Shown here: positions 1-8,183 of the stretch, one piece after another
How the letters are laid out: each line of letters opens with the position of its first letter
Position numbering within the stretch: the stretch's first letter is position 1
Assembly: GCF_018129985.1 (NCBI RefSeq)
Contig: NZ_JAFCKT010000017.1
Location: 21,246 to 85,245, forward strand
DNA length: 64,000 nt
Direction: 5' to 3'
From: Bradyrhizobium sp. SZCCT0148
GTDB lineage: Bacteria > Pseudomonadota > Alphaproteobacteria > Rhizobiales > Xanthobacteraceae
Notes under the pieces: generated by a model
What the model was told of the DNA's origin: nothing
What the model saw: the letters and a program-made list of their open reading frames with translations, nothing else
The model's database searches: none
Translations under genes and position numbers: made by a program

Positions 1-2
1 TC

Positions 3-329
3 GGCAAGGTCACGTTCGAAATTCCGGGCCTGCGGAAAGAAGCGATCCAGCCGGTCGGCATCGGCATGACCAAGGATGACAAGACCGCCTTCGTTGCACT
101 CGGCCCCGCCAACCGCATCGCCGTGGTCGACGTGGCCTCGCGCAAGGTGACGAAATATTTGCTGGTGGGTCAGCGGGTCTGGCACATGGCGTTCACGCCG
201 GACGAGAAGTACCTGCTCACCACCAATGGCGTGTCGAACGACGTCTCCGTCATCGACGTCGCCGCACAAAAGGTGATCAAGACCATTCAGGTGGGCGAAC
301 TGCCCTGGGGTATCGCGATCGCGCCATGA
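3..329 (+). CDS. PQQ-associated YVTN beta-propeller protein, 3' part
   Basis: The reading frame is open from the first bases of the window, so this is the C-terminal end (about 108 residues) of a gene that starts upstream. It shows three beta-propeller blades of YVTN type (for example NRIAVVDVASRKVTKYL and VSVIDVAAQKVIKTI), the pattern of periplasmic beta-propeller proteins associated with PQQ-dependent catabolism. Its stop overlaps the start of the ABC ATPase by ATGA, which fits the known order propeller-ATPase-permease in PQQ-linked loci such as ped of Pseudomonas. What it binds is not known. Confidence is high for the fold and moderate for the specific family. Confidence 0.85.
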   Translation, partial: GKVTFEIPGLRKEAIQPVGIGMTKDDKTAFVALGPANRIAVVDVASRKVTKYLLVGQRVWHMAFTPDEKYLLTTNGVSNDVSVIDVAAQKVIKTIQVGELPWGIAIAP

Positions 330-1132
330 CCAATCCCGCTCCGATTCCCGAGCCGCAGGAGGCGCCGAGGCTCGACGCGGCCGCGGTTCCGGCGCTGTCG
401 ATCGACGGCGTCAGCCATGCCTATGGGCCGCGGCGGGCCTTGATCGACGTCTCCTTCAACGTGCAGCGGGCGAGCTTCACGGCCCTGCTCGGCCTCAACG
501 GCGCGGGCAAGAGCACGCTGTTCTCGCTGATCACGCGCCTGTTCGGCATCCAAAGCGGCCGGGTCGGCATTTTCGGCCACGACATCGGCAAGAGCCCCGG
601 CGAGGCGCTGCGGCTGCTCGGGGTCGTGTTCCAGCCGCGCACGCTCGATCTCGACCTGTCGCTGACGCAGAACCTGCTCTATCACGCCGCCCTCCACGGC
701 ATCAGCCGGCGCGAGGCCCGCGCGCGAGCCGCCGAACTGCTCGACCGCATCGGGCTTGCCGAACGCGCCGGCAGCAAGGTGCGCGATCTCTCGGGCGGGC
801 AGATGCGGCGGCTGGAGATCGCGCGCGCGCTGCTGCACCGGCCGCGGCTATTGTTGCTCGACGAGCCGACCGTCGGCCTCGACGTCAAGGCGCGCGCCGA
901 CATCATCAGCCAAGTGCGCAGGCTCGTGACCGAGCAAGGGATCGGCGTGCTCTGGGCCACGCATCTGTTCGACGAGATCATGCCCAGTGACGACCTCGTG
1001 GTGCTGCACCAGGGCAAGGTGCTGGCGAAAGGGCCGATGAGCCGCGTCATCTCGGAGGCCGGCGCGCAGGACGTCAACACCGCCTTCATGCGCCTGACCG
1101 GTGCGCAGACCATGCCGGGAGGCGGCGCGTGA
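326..1132 (+). CDS. ABC exporter ATP-binding protein, PQQ-catabolism-associated
   Basis: A 268-residue cytoplasmic ATPase. Walker A is GLNGAGKST at about residues 56-64, the signature LSGGQ at about 155-159, and Walker B LLLLDEPT at about 174-181 followed by the H-loop ATHLFDE. A roughly 20-residue Pro/Ala-rich N-terminal extension precedes the domain. The ATG overlaps the upstream stop (ATGA) and the stop overlaps the GTG of the permease, so the three genes are translationally coupled. It resembles the ATPases of ABC-2 type systems found beside quinoprotein alcohol dehydrogenases (PedB/PedC-like); the exported substrate is unknown, and a role in maturation or export of a solvent or cofactor is only inferred. 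Confidence 0.92.
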   Translation: MTNPAPIPEPQEAPRLDAAAVPALSIDGVSHAYGPRRALIDVSFNVQRASFTALLGLNGAGKSTLFSLITRLFGIQSGRVGIFGHDIGKSPGEALRLLGVVFQPRTLDLDLSLTQNLLYHAALHGISRREARARAAELLDRIGLAERAGSKVRDLSGGQMRRLEIARALLHRPRLLLLDEPTVGLDVKARADIISQVRRLVTEQGIGVLWATHLFDEIMPSDDLVVLHQGKVLAKGPMSRVISEAGAQDVNTAFMRLTGAQTMPGGGA

Positions 1133-1977
1133 GCAGCATCACCACCCGCGATACACCGCGCGGTTTCTCGTTCGCCGAATATATGACCTGCCTCGCCGGC
1201 ATCGTCTGGCGCGAAGGCCTGCGCTTCCTGCATCAGCGCGAACGCTTCGTTTCGGCGCTGGTGCGACCGCTGGTCTGGCTGTTCATTTTCGCCGCCGGCT
1301 TCCGTCAGGTGCTCGGCATCTCCATCATCCCGCCCTACGAGACCTACATTCTGTACGAGGTCTATATCGCGCCCGGGCTGATGGCGATGATCCAGCTGTT
1401 CAACGGCATGCAGTCCTCGCTGTCGATGGTCTACGACCGCGAGATGGGCAACATGCGCACGCTGCTGGTGAGCCCGCTGCCGCGCGGCTTCCTGCTGTTC
1501 TGCAAGCTGCTGGCGGGCACCGCCGTCTCGCTGCTCCAGGTGTATGCGTTCCTCCTGATCGCCTGGTTCTGGGACATCACCCCGCCATCCCAGGGCTATC
1601 TCACCGTGCTGCCGGCGCTGATCCTGTCCGGACTGATGCTGGGCTCGCTCGGCATGCTGATCTCCTCGGGCATCAAGCAGCTGGAAAACTTCGCCGGGGT
1701 CATGAACTTCGTCATCTTTCCGATGTTCTTTGCTTCTTCGGCGCTCTACCCGCTGTGGCGGGTGCAGGAGGGAAGCCCTTATCTCTACTATCTCTGCCAG
1801 GCCAATCCCTTCACCCATGCGGTCGAGCTGATACGGTTTGCGCTGTACGGCCAAATCAACTGGATCTCTCTGGCGGTGGTCGCGGCATGCACAATCGTCT
1901 TCATGATCGGGGCGATTTGGGCCTATGATCCCTCGCGTGGACTGGCGCGGCGGGGGCCTGCAGGAGGCGAAGGATGA
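1129..1977 (+). CDS. ABC-2 type transporter permease, PQQ-associated
   Basis: A 282-residue integral membrane protein that begins with GTG overlapping the ATPase stop by four bases. About six hydrophobic segments are visible (for example LVWLFIFAAGF, LLQVYAFLLIAWF, VMNFVIFPMFFASSALYPLW and AACTIVFMIGAIWAY). The segment around SALYPLW with a following YLCQANPFTHAVELIRFALYG is typical of ABC-2 permeases of the NodJ/DrrB class, where this motif lies in the last third of the protein. It forms the membrane part of the exporter with the preceding ATPase. The substrate cannot be deduced. Confidence 0.92.
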   Translation: MSSITTRDTPRGFSFAEYMTCLAGIVWREGLRFLHQRERFVSALVRPLVWLFIFAAGFRQVLGISIIPPYETYILYEVYIAPGLMAMIQLFNGMQSSLSMVYDREMGNMRTLLVSPLPRGFLLFCKLLAGTAVSLLQVYAFLLIAWFWDITPPSQGYLTVLPALILSGLMLGSLGMLISSGIKQLENFAGVMNFVIFPMFFASSALYPLWRVQEGSPYLYYLCQANPFTHAVELIRFALYGQINWISLAVVAACTIVFMIGAIWAYDPSRGLARRGPAGGEG

Positions 1978-2582
1978 AGGGTCTGGCCATGGCTGTTGTG
2001 GCGCTCGCGCTGTCGGGCACGGCCGCCCGCGCGGCCGATCCGCGCTACCCCAACTGGCCCTGCACGCAAGCCAAGGTGCCGGAGATATCGCTCGCCGCCG
2101 TCTGGGCTGGTCCTGCGCTGGACGACGCCGAAACCAAATGGAAGAACGATGCCAAGATCACCGCGCTGGTCGCGAAACTGTCTGCGCGCAAGACGCCGAT
2201 CGACGAGGCCGAGAGGTCGGTGAAAGAGTTTTTGGCCGCCTCGTCCGCCGACAAGACCAATAACGCAAAGCTGCTGTTCGCCGGCCTGTTCGACACGCTC
2301 AACGCACAGCGCTCCCAGGTGATGAACGGGCTCGAACGCGTCAGCCGCAAGCAGCGCGAGGCCGCCGACAAGATTCGCGAGGAGGCGATTCAGCTGCAGG
2401 CGCTGCAGGGCGCCACGCCGCGGGACGAGGCCAGGGTCGAGGCGCTCGGCAACGAGCTGATCTGGAAGACCCGCATTTTCGAGGACCGCAACAAGGTCGT
2501 GCGGTTCGTCTGCGAGGTTCCCACCACGATCGACCAGCGCCTGTTCGCCCTTGGCCGCGTGATCCAGCAGGAAATGGAATAA
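1974..2582 (+). CDS. secreted protein of unknown function in PQQ locus
   Basis: A 202-residue protein with a clear signal peptide (MKGLAMAVVALALSGTAARA, cleavage near residue 20). The mature start contains YPNWPCTQAKVPEIS, which I recognise only as a recurrent feature of hypothetical proteins beside PQQ-linked ABC genes. The rest is strongly helical, charged and possibly coiled-coil, and holds a second Cys (FVCEV) near the C terminus that could pair with the first. ATGA overlap with the permease places it in the same operon as the exporter. A periplasmic adaptor role is a guess. Confidence 0.85.
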   Translation: MKGLAMAVVALALSGTAARAADPRYPNWPCTQAKVPEISLAAVWAGPALDDAETKWKNDAKITALVAKLSARKTPIDEAERSVKEFLAASSADKTNNAKLLFAGLFDTLNAQRSQVMNGLERVSRKQREAADKIREEAIQLQALQGATPRDEARVEALGNELIWKTRIFEDRNKVVRFVCEVPTTIDQRLFALGRVIQQEME

Positions 2583-2708
2583 CGCCCCTGGCTGGCGCCT
2601 ACGTCAGGTTCCCGAATCGGCCCGTTAACCTTTGCCGCGCTATCTCCCGGAACCAAATCCAGTCAGGATGGCTTGTCGAGGTGAACTCCAGAGCGTCGGG
2701 AGGCCTCG

Positions 2709-3008
2709 ATGGGAACCACACGATTCATTTTTGCGGGCGTTGCGGTCCTGAGCATGCTCGCAACCAGCGCTCTTGCCGACGACATGACCGGATTGGTCAT
2801 GCGGGTCGATCGACTCAACGGCACGATCTCGATCCAGCAGACGCAGAAGGGAACGGTCGGCGGCAGCGCAGGCGGTGCCGGCGCGCTCCAGGAATACAAA
2901 ACCAAGGACGCCGCGATGCTGGACGCAGTCCATGCCGGCGACCGGGTGAATTATTCCGCGACAGAGACGAACGGCACCGGCACGCTGACGAAGCTTCAGA
3001 AGCAGTAG
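2709..3008 (+). CDS. CusF-like periplasmic copper-binding family protein
   Basis: A 99-residue protein with signal peptide ending near SALA at residues 20-23. The mature part has the small OB-fold pattern of the CusF family: MTGLVMRVDRLNGTISI, then AAMLDAVHAGDRVNYSATE. The Met/Trp/His ligand set of Escherichia coli CusF is only partly present, so metal binding is uncertain. The start at 2709 follows a reasonable ribosome-binding site (GGGAGG). It is separated from the preceding gene by 126 bases and from the convergent CxxxCW gene by an inverted-repeat element, so it is probably a single-gene unit. Confidence 0.8.
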   Translation: MGTTRFIFAGVAVLSMLATSALADDMTGLVMRVDRLNGTISIQQTQKGTVGGSAGGAGALQEYKTKDAAMLDAVHAGDRVNYSATETNGTGTLTKLQKQ

Positions 3009-3038
3009 GCGCTTGCTTCGCCTCTCCTCGTGCACGCC

Positions 3039-3128
3039 GCCGTCATGGCCGGGCTCGTCCCGGCCATCCATGCTTGGCCGTGAAGCGTGAAGAACGTGGA
3101 TGCCCGGGACGAGGCCGGGCATGACGGC
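3039..3128. repeat. intergenic inverted repeat, family B
   Basis: Arms of about 32 bases (3039-3070 and 3097-3128) are nearly complementary (GCCGTCATGGCCGGG... against ...CCCGGGCATGACGGC). It lies between convergent genes and resembles the short palindromic intergenic elements widespread in Bradyrhizobium. It could also act as a bidirectional terminator, but there is no T run. Confidence 0.75.
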
Positions 3129-3130
3129 GC

Positions 3131-3688
3131 CTACTGATCGGGACGCGGCTCAGGCTGCGCCTCCTCGGTTGGAAGCTTCGCCCGCTCCCAGCCATCGGTG
3201 CCGTCGGGGTACCAGGCGATGCTGGAGTAGCCATACGTCAGCGCTCGCTTGGCGGCGTTCCAGGACATCCAGCAATCCGCGAGGCAATAGATCACCAGCA
3301 GCGCGGACTTGTCGCCACGCGAGGCCTGTGCAAGGCCGCGCTGGAGATAATCGTCCATCGCCGGCGGCAAGATGCCGTAGCCGGTATCCGGCAACCAGAT
3401 GCTGCCCGGAATGTTCTTGCGCGGCGTATCGCGCCACACCGTGCCTGCGGGAAGGTTCTTCGGCTTCGGCGGCCGCGGCAGCACGTCGACGAACGCACCG
3501 CTCTTGGCGCGCCAGATCGCTTCGGCTTCCGCCGTACTGAGCACGCGCGCGCCCGCCAGCGTCGCCGGCACCGGTGCGCGATAATTGTCGCTGCGATAAC
3601 CCTCGGGTTCGAACGGCTCCTGCTGCTGCGCGAATGCCGGCACCGCGAACGCGGCAACGACGAGCGCAGCGGCCATACGCCGCCTCAT
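3131..3688 (-). CDS. PQQ-dependent catabolism-associated CxxxCW motif protein
   Basis: A 185-residue secreted protein. I start it at the ATG at 3688 because it gives a signal peptide (MRRRMAAALVVAAFAVPAFA) and a four-base overlap with the upstream gene; the open frame extends further upstream but only antisense to that gene. It is a rhodanese-like fold with the motif YCLADCWMSWNAAKRA at about residues 135-150, i.e. C-x3-C-W, defining a family restricted to PQQ-dehydrogenase loci and thought to bind a redox cofactor. WLPDTGYG and the conserved LPAGTVWRDTPRKNIPGSIW block are also present. It is co-transcribed with the MxaJ/XoxJ-like gene. Confidence 0.9.
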   Translation of the reverse strand: MRRRMAAALVVAAFAVPAFAQQQEPFEPEGYRSDNYRAPVPATLAGARVLSTAEAEAIWRAKSGAFVDVLPRPPKPKNLPAGTVWRDTPRKNIPGSIWLPDTGYGILPPAMDDYLQRGLAQASRGDKSALLVIYCLADCWMSWNAAKRALTYGYSSIAWYPDGTDGWERAKLPTEEAQPEPRPDQ

Positions 3689-4566
3689 GGCGACGTCTTG
3701 GCCGTCTCCGCACCGAGCGGCTTGTTGTTCTCGTCGAGCAGCGGGACGCCGAAGTCGATCAGGATCTTGTTGATCTCGCCCTGGTTCTCCTGGATCAGCT
3801 TGTTGAGCTGCCGCTTCCAGTTCTGGTCGGCGGGACGTACGCCCATCCCGATGCGATAAACCAGCTTCGGCCCCGTGGTTTCCTTCACCAGCGGCGTGAC
3901 GTGAAGCGAGCCGACCTTCTTCGCGTAGTAGCCGGCCATCGGTCCCCACAGCACCCCGGCGTCGATCTTGCCGGCGGCGAGATCGTCGATCATCGCTTGC
4001 GCCGAATTGTCATAGCGCGTGTCGACCATCAGCGGATAAGGCTTCGCATCGCCCATCAGGCCGGCGACGGCCATGTTCGTCGCGGGCGGCGTGCCGGCGA
4101 CGATGCCGACATGCTTTCCCTTCAACTTCGCATCCTCCAGCGTGTCGACGTCCTCGAGCCCGCTGCCGGCCTTGGCGACCAGCGCATAGCTCGTGCGGTA
4201 GTAGGGATTGGTGCCCTGCACGACGTCATCGCCTTGCGGAAAGCCCATGATGACGTCGCAGCGGTGCGCGCCCAGGGTCATCCGCACGAAACCGGTGGCC
4301 TGCGGGAAGAAGACGTAGTCGAGTTTCTTCTTGAGCTTGTCGGCAAACAGCTCGGCCAGCTTGTTCTCCAGCCCCTCGCCCTTTTCGTTCGAGAACGGCA
4401 GATTGCGCGGATCGGCGCAGACGCGCAGCACGTTCGGGTCGACCAGTTCGAACGAGAGGTCGCCGCTGTCGTTGGTCTGCGCGATGGCGCGATCGCCGAA
4501 TGCACAGCACGCAACCAGAACCCAAAGTGAAAACAACCAGCGACGATGTCGTCCGGCCTCCGTCAT
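3685..4566 (-). CDS. quinoprotein dehydrogenase-associated periplasmic binding protein (MxaJ/XoxJ-like)
   Basis: A 293-residue protein with a signal peptide ending near AIA at residues 26-28. I chose the ATG at 4566 because AGGAGGAAG lies at good distance; an open frame continues upstream but runs into the divergent promoter. The mature protein has the type-3 extracellular solute-binding fold (LRVCADPRNLPFSNEKGEG, then RCDVIMGFPQGDD), characteristic of the MxaJ/XoxJ family. Known members are thought to help activation or assembly of periplasmic PQQ dehydrogenases rather than transport. No permease is adjacent, which agrees with that. Confidence 0.9.
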   Translation of the reverse strand: MTEAGRHRRWLFSLWVLVACCAFGDRAIAQTNDSGDLSFELVDPNVLRVCADPRNLPFSNEKGEGLENKLAELFADKLKKKLDYVFFPQATGFVRMTLGAHRCDVIMGFPQGDDVVQGTNPYYRTSYALVAKAGSGLEDVDTLEDAKLKGKHVGIVAGTPPATNMAVAGLMGDAKPYPLMVDTRYDNSAQAMIDDLAAGKIDAGVLWGPMAGYYAKKVGSLHVTPLVKETTGPKLVYRIGMGVRPADQNWKRQLNKLIQENQGEINKILIDFGVPLLDENNKPLGAETAKTSP

Positions 4567-4693
4567 CGTGCTTCCTCCTCGTTTTGTTTGAATGCTATCC
4601 ATGCAACGCATGATGCGGCAAGTTTTGCCAGACTCTGCTGGTTTTCCTTTGTTGCGGTGCAACGCAGCCAATCCTTCGAACTGAGGCGGAAAC
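4567..4693. promoter_or_regulatory. divergent promoter region between MxaJ-like and metallohydrolase genes
   Basis: 127 bases separate two divergently transcribed quinoprotein accessory genes, so both promoters must lie here. A short imperfect dyad GTTGCGGTGCAAC is visible near 4652-4664. I cannot assign promoter hexamers or a regulator. Confidence 0.4.
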
Positions 4694-5620
4694 GTGTCTC
4701 GCATCGCTCGAATAATCGCAGCCTTGTCCCTGCTGGGGACGGTAACGCTAGCACAGGCCGGCGCGGCCGAATTGCCTGTGAGCGAAGTCGCGACCGGAAT
4801 CTTCGTACACTCCGGGGCCATTGCCCTGATGACCCGCGAGAACGAGGGCGACATTGCCAATGTCGGTTTCATCGTGGGCGATGCGGCCGTGGCCGTCATC
4901 GACACCGGTGGCAGCTTCCATGAAGGCGAGGCGCTGCTCGCCGCCGTGCGGGCCCGCACCAACAAGCCGATCCGGTATGTCATCAATACGCACGGCCACC
5001 CCGACCACGTTTTCGGCAATGCCGCCTTCGCCGCCGGCGGCACCAGCTTCGTCGGCCACAGCAAGCTGCCGCAGGCGCTGGCGACGCGCGGGCCTTACTA
5101 TCTCGACAACTTCCGCCGCATCATGGGCAGCGAATTGATTGATCCCGTGAAGATCATTGCCCCGACCCTCCTGGTGTCGGACACGATGACGCTCGATCTC
5201 GGGGCGCGCCGTCTCATCTTGCGCGCTTGGCGCGCGGGGCACAGCGACTGCGATGTGACCGTGTACGACGAGGCGTCAAAAACCCTTTTCACCGGCGACC
5301 TGGTCTTTCTCCGCCACATTCCGGTCATGGACGGGAGTATCCGCGGCTGGCTCGAGACGTTGAAGGAATTGGAGGCCATCCCGGCGCAACGCGTCATTCC
5401 AGGTCACGGACCCGTGAGCGACTGGCCGGCTGCGCTGGCCGATGAACGGCGTTACCTGTCAACGCTGCTGTCCGACGTGCGTGCGCTGAACAAGAGCGGC
5501 GAGCCGATCCGCGCCGCCGCCGAGAAGGCGGCCGCGGAGGAGCGAGCGCGCTGGGAATTGTTCGGCGATTACAACGCCCGGAACGCAACTGCAGCATTTT
5601 CGGAAATTGAATGGGAGTAG
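4694..5620 (+). CDS. quinoprotein relay system zinc metallohydrolase
   Basis: A 308-residue secreted member of the metallo-beta-lactamase superfamily. It starts with GTG after GAGGCGGAAAC and has a signal peptide (ending TLAQAGA near residue 23). Metal-binding motifs are HTHGHPDH (about residues 98-105), a later AGHSDCDV and GDLVF, and IPGHGP near the end, so the two-zinc site appears complete. The family is found almost only beside PQQ dehydrogenases and SoxYZ-like carriers and was named for a proposed quinoprotein relay; the substrate is not established. It is followed within about 105 bases by the SoxYZ-like gene. Confidence 0.9.
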   Translation: MSRIARIIAALSLLGTVTLAQAGAAELPVSEVATGIFVHSGAIALMTRENEGDIANVGFIVGDAAVAVIDTGGSFHEGEALLAAVRARTNKPIRYVINTHGHPDHVFGNAAFAAGGTSFVGHSKLPQALATRGPYYLDNFRRIMGSELIDPVKIIAPTLLVSDTMTLDLGARRLILRAWRAGHSDCDVTVYDEASKTLFTGDLVFLRHIPVMDGSIRGWLETLKELEAIPAQRVIPGHGPVSDWPAALADERRYLSTLLSDVRALNKSGEPIRAAAEKAAAEERARWELFGDYNARNATAAFSEIEWE

Positions 5621-5643
5621 CAGGCGCGCTACGATAGCCGAGA

Positions 5644-5706
5644 GAGATCAGCTTCGCTGGTTCCTTGACGAGATCAGCTTCGCTGACTCGGAGATCAGCT
5701 TGGCTG
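5644..5706 (+). repeat. three 16-bp direct repeats before SoxYZ-like gene
   Basis: GAGATCAGCTTCGCTG occurs at 5644-5659 and 5670-5685, and with one mismatch at 5691-5706. Spacing between starts is 26 and 21 bases, and the last copy ends about 18 bases before the chosen start codon. Could be a slippage product or a binding array in the leader. Confidence 0.85.
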
Positions 5707-5724
5707 GCTCAGAGGATGATGACC

Positions 5725-6543
5725 ATGAGCAAATGGACACGCCGCCTGCCCTTGATCGCCGCACTGCTCGGCATCGCCTTCGCCGTGCCGGCGCAGGCTG
5801 AAGAGGCCAGCGATCCCTGGCCGGGTCTTGTGCAGGACATCTTCAACAACCGCGCGATGAATGACGGCAGCAGCGTCATCGGCATCGAGATGCCGTATCG
5901 CGCAGAGGACGCGGCGATCGTGCCGGTGACCCTGCGCAGCAAGCTGTCGCCCGCGGACAGCCGCCGCATCCGTTCGATCACGCTCGTGATCGACCGCAAC
6001 CCGGCACCGATGGCCGCGAAGTTCGAGCTCGGCCCCGACGCCAATGTCACCGAGATCTCGACGCGCGTGCGTGTCAACAATTACACCGATGTGCACGCGG
6101 TGGCCGAGCTAACCGACGGCCAGCTCTATGTCTCGAAAGTCTATGTGAAGGCCTCGGGCGGCTGCTCGGCGCCGGCCGGTAAGAACGTCGAGGAGGCGCA
6201 AAGCCGGCTCGGCAAGATGCGCTACAGGCAATTCGCGCGCGAGGAAGCGCCGGCCAGCCGCGTCCGCGAAGCCCAGATCATGATCGGCCATCCCAACAAT
6301 TCCGGCCTGCAGATGGACCAGGTCACGCAGCTCTACATTCCCGCCTTCTTTGTCAACCAGCTGAAGCTGACGCAGGACGACAGCCTCGTTCTGTCGATGG
6401 AAGGCGGCATCTCGATCTCGGAAGACCCCAATCTGCGCTTCACCTACGTGTCGAACGGCGCCAAGCGTTTCCGCGCCGAAGCCAAGGACACGGATGGGCA
6501 TGTGTTCCGCAGTGAGTGGGACGTGGAGAAGCCGGGGACATAG
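5725..6543 (+). CDS. quinoprotein dehydrogenase-associated SoxYZ-like carrier
   Basis: A 272-residue secreted protein combining a SoxY-like N-terminal half and a SoxZ-like C-terminal half. The signal peptide ends near PAQA. The SoxY-like half includes EMPYRAEDAAIVPVTL and ends in the GGC motif (KASGGCSAPAG at about residues 133-143), whose Cys is the carrier residue in SoxY. The SoxZ-like half includes REAQIMIGHPNNSGLQMDQ and FFVNQLKLTQDD. Start choice among ATGs at 5716, 5719 and 5725 rests on spacing from AGAGG at 5711-5715. In the proposed quinoprotein relay it would partner with the upstream zinc hydrolase. Confidence 0.9.
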   Translation: MSKWTRRLPLIAALLGIAFAVPAQAEEASDPWPGLVQDIFNNRAMNDGSSVIGIEMPYRAEDAAIVPVTLRSKLSPADSRRIRSITLVIDRNPAPMAAKFELGPDANVTEISTRVRVNNYTDVHAVAELTDGQLYVSKVYVKASGGCSAPAGKNVEEAQSRLGKMRYRQFAREEAPASRVREAQIMIGHPNNSGLQMDQVTQLYIPAFFVNQLKLTQDDSLVLSMEGGISISEDPNLRFTYVSNGAKRFRAEAKDTDGHVFRSEWDVEKPGT

Positions 6544-6564
6544 TTCGTGAGGCTTGCGCTGGTT

Positions 6565-6713
6565 CCCCTGTCCCTTGTGGGAGAGGGTAGCTCGCCGCGA
6601 TAGCGGCGAGACGGGTGAGGGGTACTTCCGCGAACTCATCTCGGATTTGTGCTCGCCGACAGACCCCCCTCATCCGGCGCTTCGCGCCACCTTCTCCCGC
6701 GAGGGGAGAAGGA
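6565..6713. repeat. intergenic repeat, family A copy 1
   Basis: Contains CCCTTGTGGGAGAGGGT, then GGCGAGACGGGTGAGGGG, then CTCATCCGGCGCTTCGCGCC followed by ACCTTCTCCC. A second copy of the same architecture lies at 30640-30787. The outer parts are complementary, so the element can fold into a long hairpin. It is a dispersed non-coding element at a gene end. Confidence 0.85.
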
Positions 6714-6736
6714 TCGCACCGTGTCCGCGGCTATAA

Positions 6737-7096
6737 CTAGAAACACCTCACCTCGGCTTCCGCCTGCGCGCGCCTCAAATCGTTGACTGCCGTGTTGGCC
6801 TGCTCCGAGGTGCGGAATTGGACGCCGAGATTGCCGCGGACCTGCGACATGCTGAGCGCGGTCTCCGCGGTCACATAGCGCTCATAGGGTACGATCGAGG
6901 CCACCACGTCGATCGAGCAGGAACATTGCTCGATCGACTGCCGGCTCTCGCCATTCGCCTTCATGCAGCCATAGACGTACTCCGCGCGCGCCGACGTCGG
7001 ATAATCATTGGCCTCCTCGGCCCGAGCCACGCACGCGGTCGCAGCCCACACCGTCAATGCGGCGACAATCGGTCGTAGCTGTCCGGCCAGTTTCAT
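6737..7096 (-). CDS. small secreted cysteine-containing protein, unknown function
   Basis: A 119-residue protein whose start at 7096 is set by GGAGG six bases upstream; ATG at 7102 abuts that site. The signal peptide ends near ARA. The mature part contains YVYGCMKANGESRQSIEQC followed by SCSIDVVAS, and ends in RCF, giving four cysteines. This Cys arrangement looks like a disulfide-stabilised periplasmic protein. I have seen similar small proteins in methylotrophy neighbourhoods but cannot name a function. It is divergent from the ABC importer genes that follow. Confidence 0.8.
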   Translation of the reverse strand: MKLAGQLRPIVAALTVWAATACVARAEEANDYPTSARAEYVYGCMKANGESRQSIEQCSCSIDVVASIVPYERYVTAETALSMSQVRGNLGVQFRTSEQANTAVNDLRRAQAEAEVRCF

Positions 7097-7183
7097 GCGC
7101 ATCCTCCAGCGGGTTGCGAGCAACGCTATGCTATGCGTATTGTCCTGAAAAGCACTCTATCAGAGGAAACGGCTCACAAGGTG

Positions 7184-8182
7184 ATGAGAGCACTTGGCGT
7201 GATAATCGCACTTGGTCGAACATTGGCACTCGCGACGATGCTGGTGCTGACACCGATCGTACCCGGCCGCGCCGCGGATACGATCCGCCTTGCAGTGCAG
7301 AAGACCGGAACATTCTCCTGGGAGCTGGCCGCGATCCGCGCCAGCGGCCTCGACAAGGAGGCTGGCCTTTCGCTTGAGGTCAGCGAGCTCGCGAGCACCG
7401 AAGCCGGCAAGATCGCGATGCGCGCCGGCAGCGCCGACATCATCCTGTCTGACTGGCTGTGGGTGTCGCGCGAACGAGCGCTCGGCGCCAAACTCACCTT
7501 CTATCCCTATTCCAGCGCGCTCGGCGCGGTAATGGTACCCGCATCCTCGCCGATCAAGACACTCGCCGACCTCAAGGGACGCAAGCTCGCAATCGCCGGC
7601 GGAGCGATCGACAAGAGCTGGCTGCTGCTGCAGGCCAGCATGAAGCAGGACGGCATCGACCTGAAGTCGGAGGCAACCATCGTCTATGGCGCCCCGCCCC
7701 TGATCGCCGCCAAGGCGCTGGACGGCGAGATGGATGCGAGCCTCAATTTCTGGAATTTCTGCGCCCAGCTCGAGGCCAAGGGGTTTCGCCGCCTGGCCGG
7801 CATCGAGGACATTCTGCCGAATCTCGGCGCCAAAGGCGCAGTCTCCGCGATCGGCTATGTCTTCGACGAGAGCTGGGCGGCGAGCCACAAGGACGCGGTG
7901 GCGCGCTTCATTGCGATGACCCGCAAGGCCAAGCAGCTGCTGATCACATCCGATGCGGCCTGGGAGAAGATCGCGCCGCTGACCGGCACGGCCGATGCCA
8001 CCTTGCTCAAGACCTATCGCGACCGCTATCGCGACGGCATTCCGCGCAGGAGCATCGACGACGAGGAGAAAGACGCGCGCGTGCTGTACCGCGTGCTGGC
8101 CGAGGTCGGCGGCCGCGACCTTGTCGGGCCGGCGGCCGAGCTCGATCCGGGCACGTTCTATCACGCAGCCCCCGGAGACTGA
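7184..8182 (+). CDS. NitT/TauT-type ABC transporter substrate-binding protein
   Basis: About 332 residues from the ATG at 7184; an in-frame ATG at 7133 adds 17 residues before the signal peptide and is less likely. Signal peptide ends near GRAA. The mature part starts TIRLAVQKTGTFSWELAAIRASGLDKEAGL, the pattern of SsuA/TauA/NrtA-like binding proteins, with AGSADIILSDWLWV and DLKGRKLAIAGGA. The permease starts two bases after its stop, so the three genes form an operon. Substrate is unknown: sulfonate, nitrate and thiamine-precursor systems share this fold. Confidence 0.88.
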   Translation: MRALGVIIALGRTLALATMLVLTPIVPGRAADTIRLAVQKTGTFSWELAAIRASGLDKEAGLSLEVSELASTEAGKIAMRAGSADIILSDWLWVSRERALGAKLTFYPYSSALGAVMVPASSPIKTLADLKGRKLAIAGGAIDKSWLLLQASMKQDGIDLKSEATIVYGAPPLIAAKALDGEMDASLNFWNFCAQLEAKGFRRLAGIEDILPNLGAKGAVSAIGYVFDESWAASHKDAVARFIAMTRKAKQLLITSDAAWEKIAPLTGTADATLLKTYRDRYRDGIPRRSIDDEEKDARVLYRVLAEVGGRDLVGPAAELDPGTFYHAAPGD

Positions 8183-8183
8183 G

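Noticed and set aside
682..1854. 390-codon minus-strand open frame over the ABC exporter genes
   Set aside because: Lies opposite a confident ATPase and permease; product has no domain and abnormal composition.
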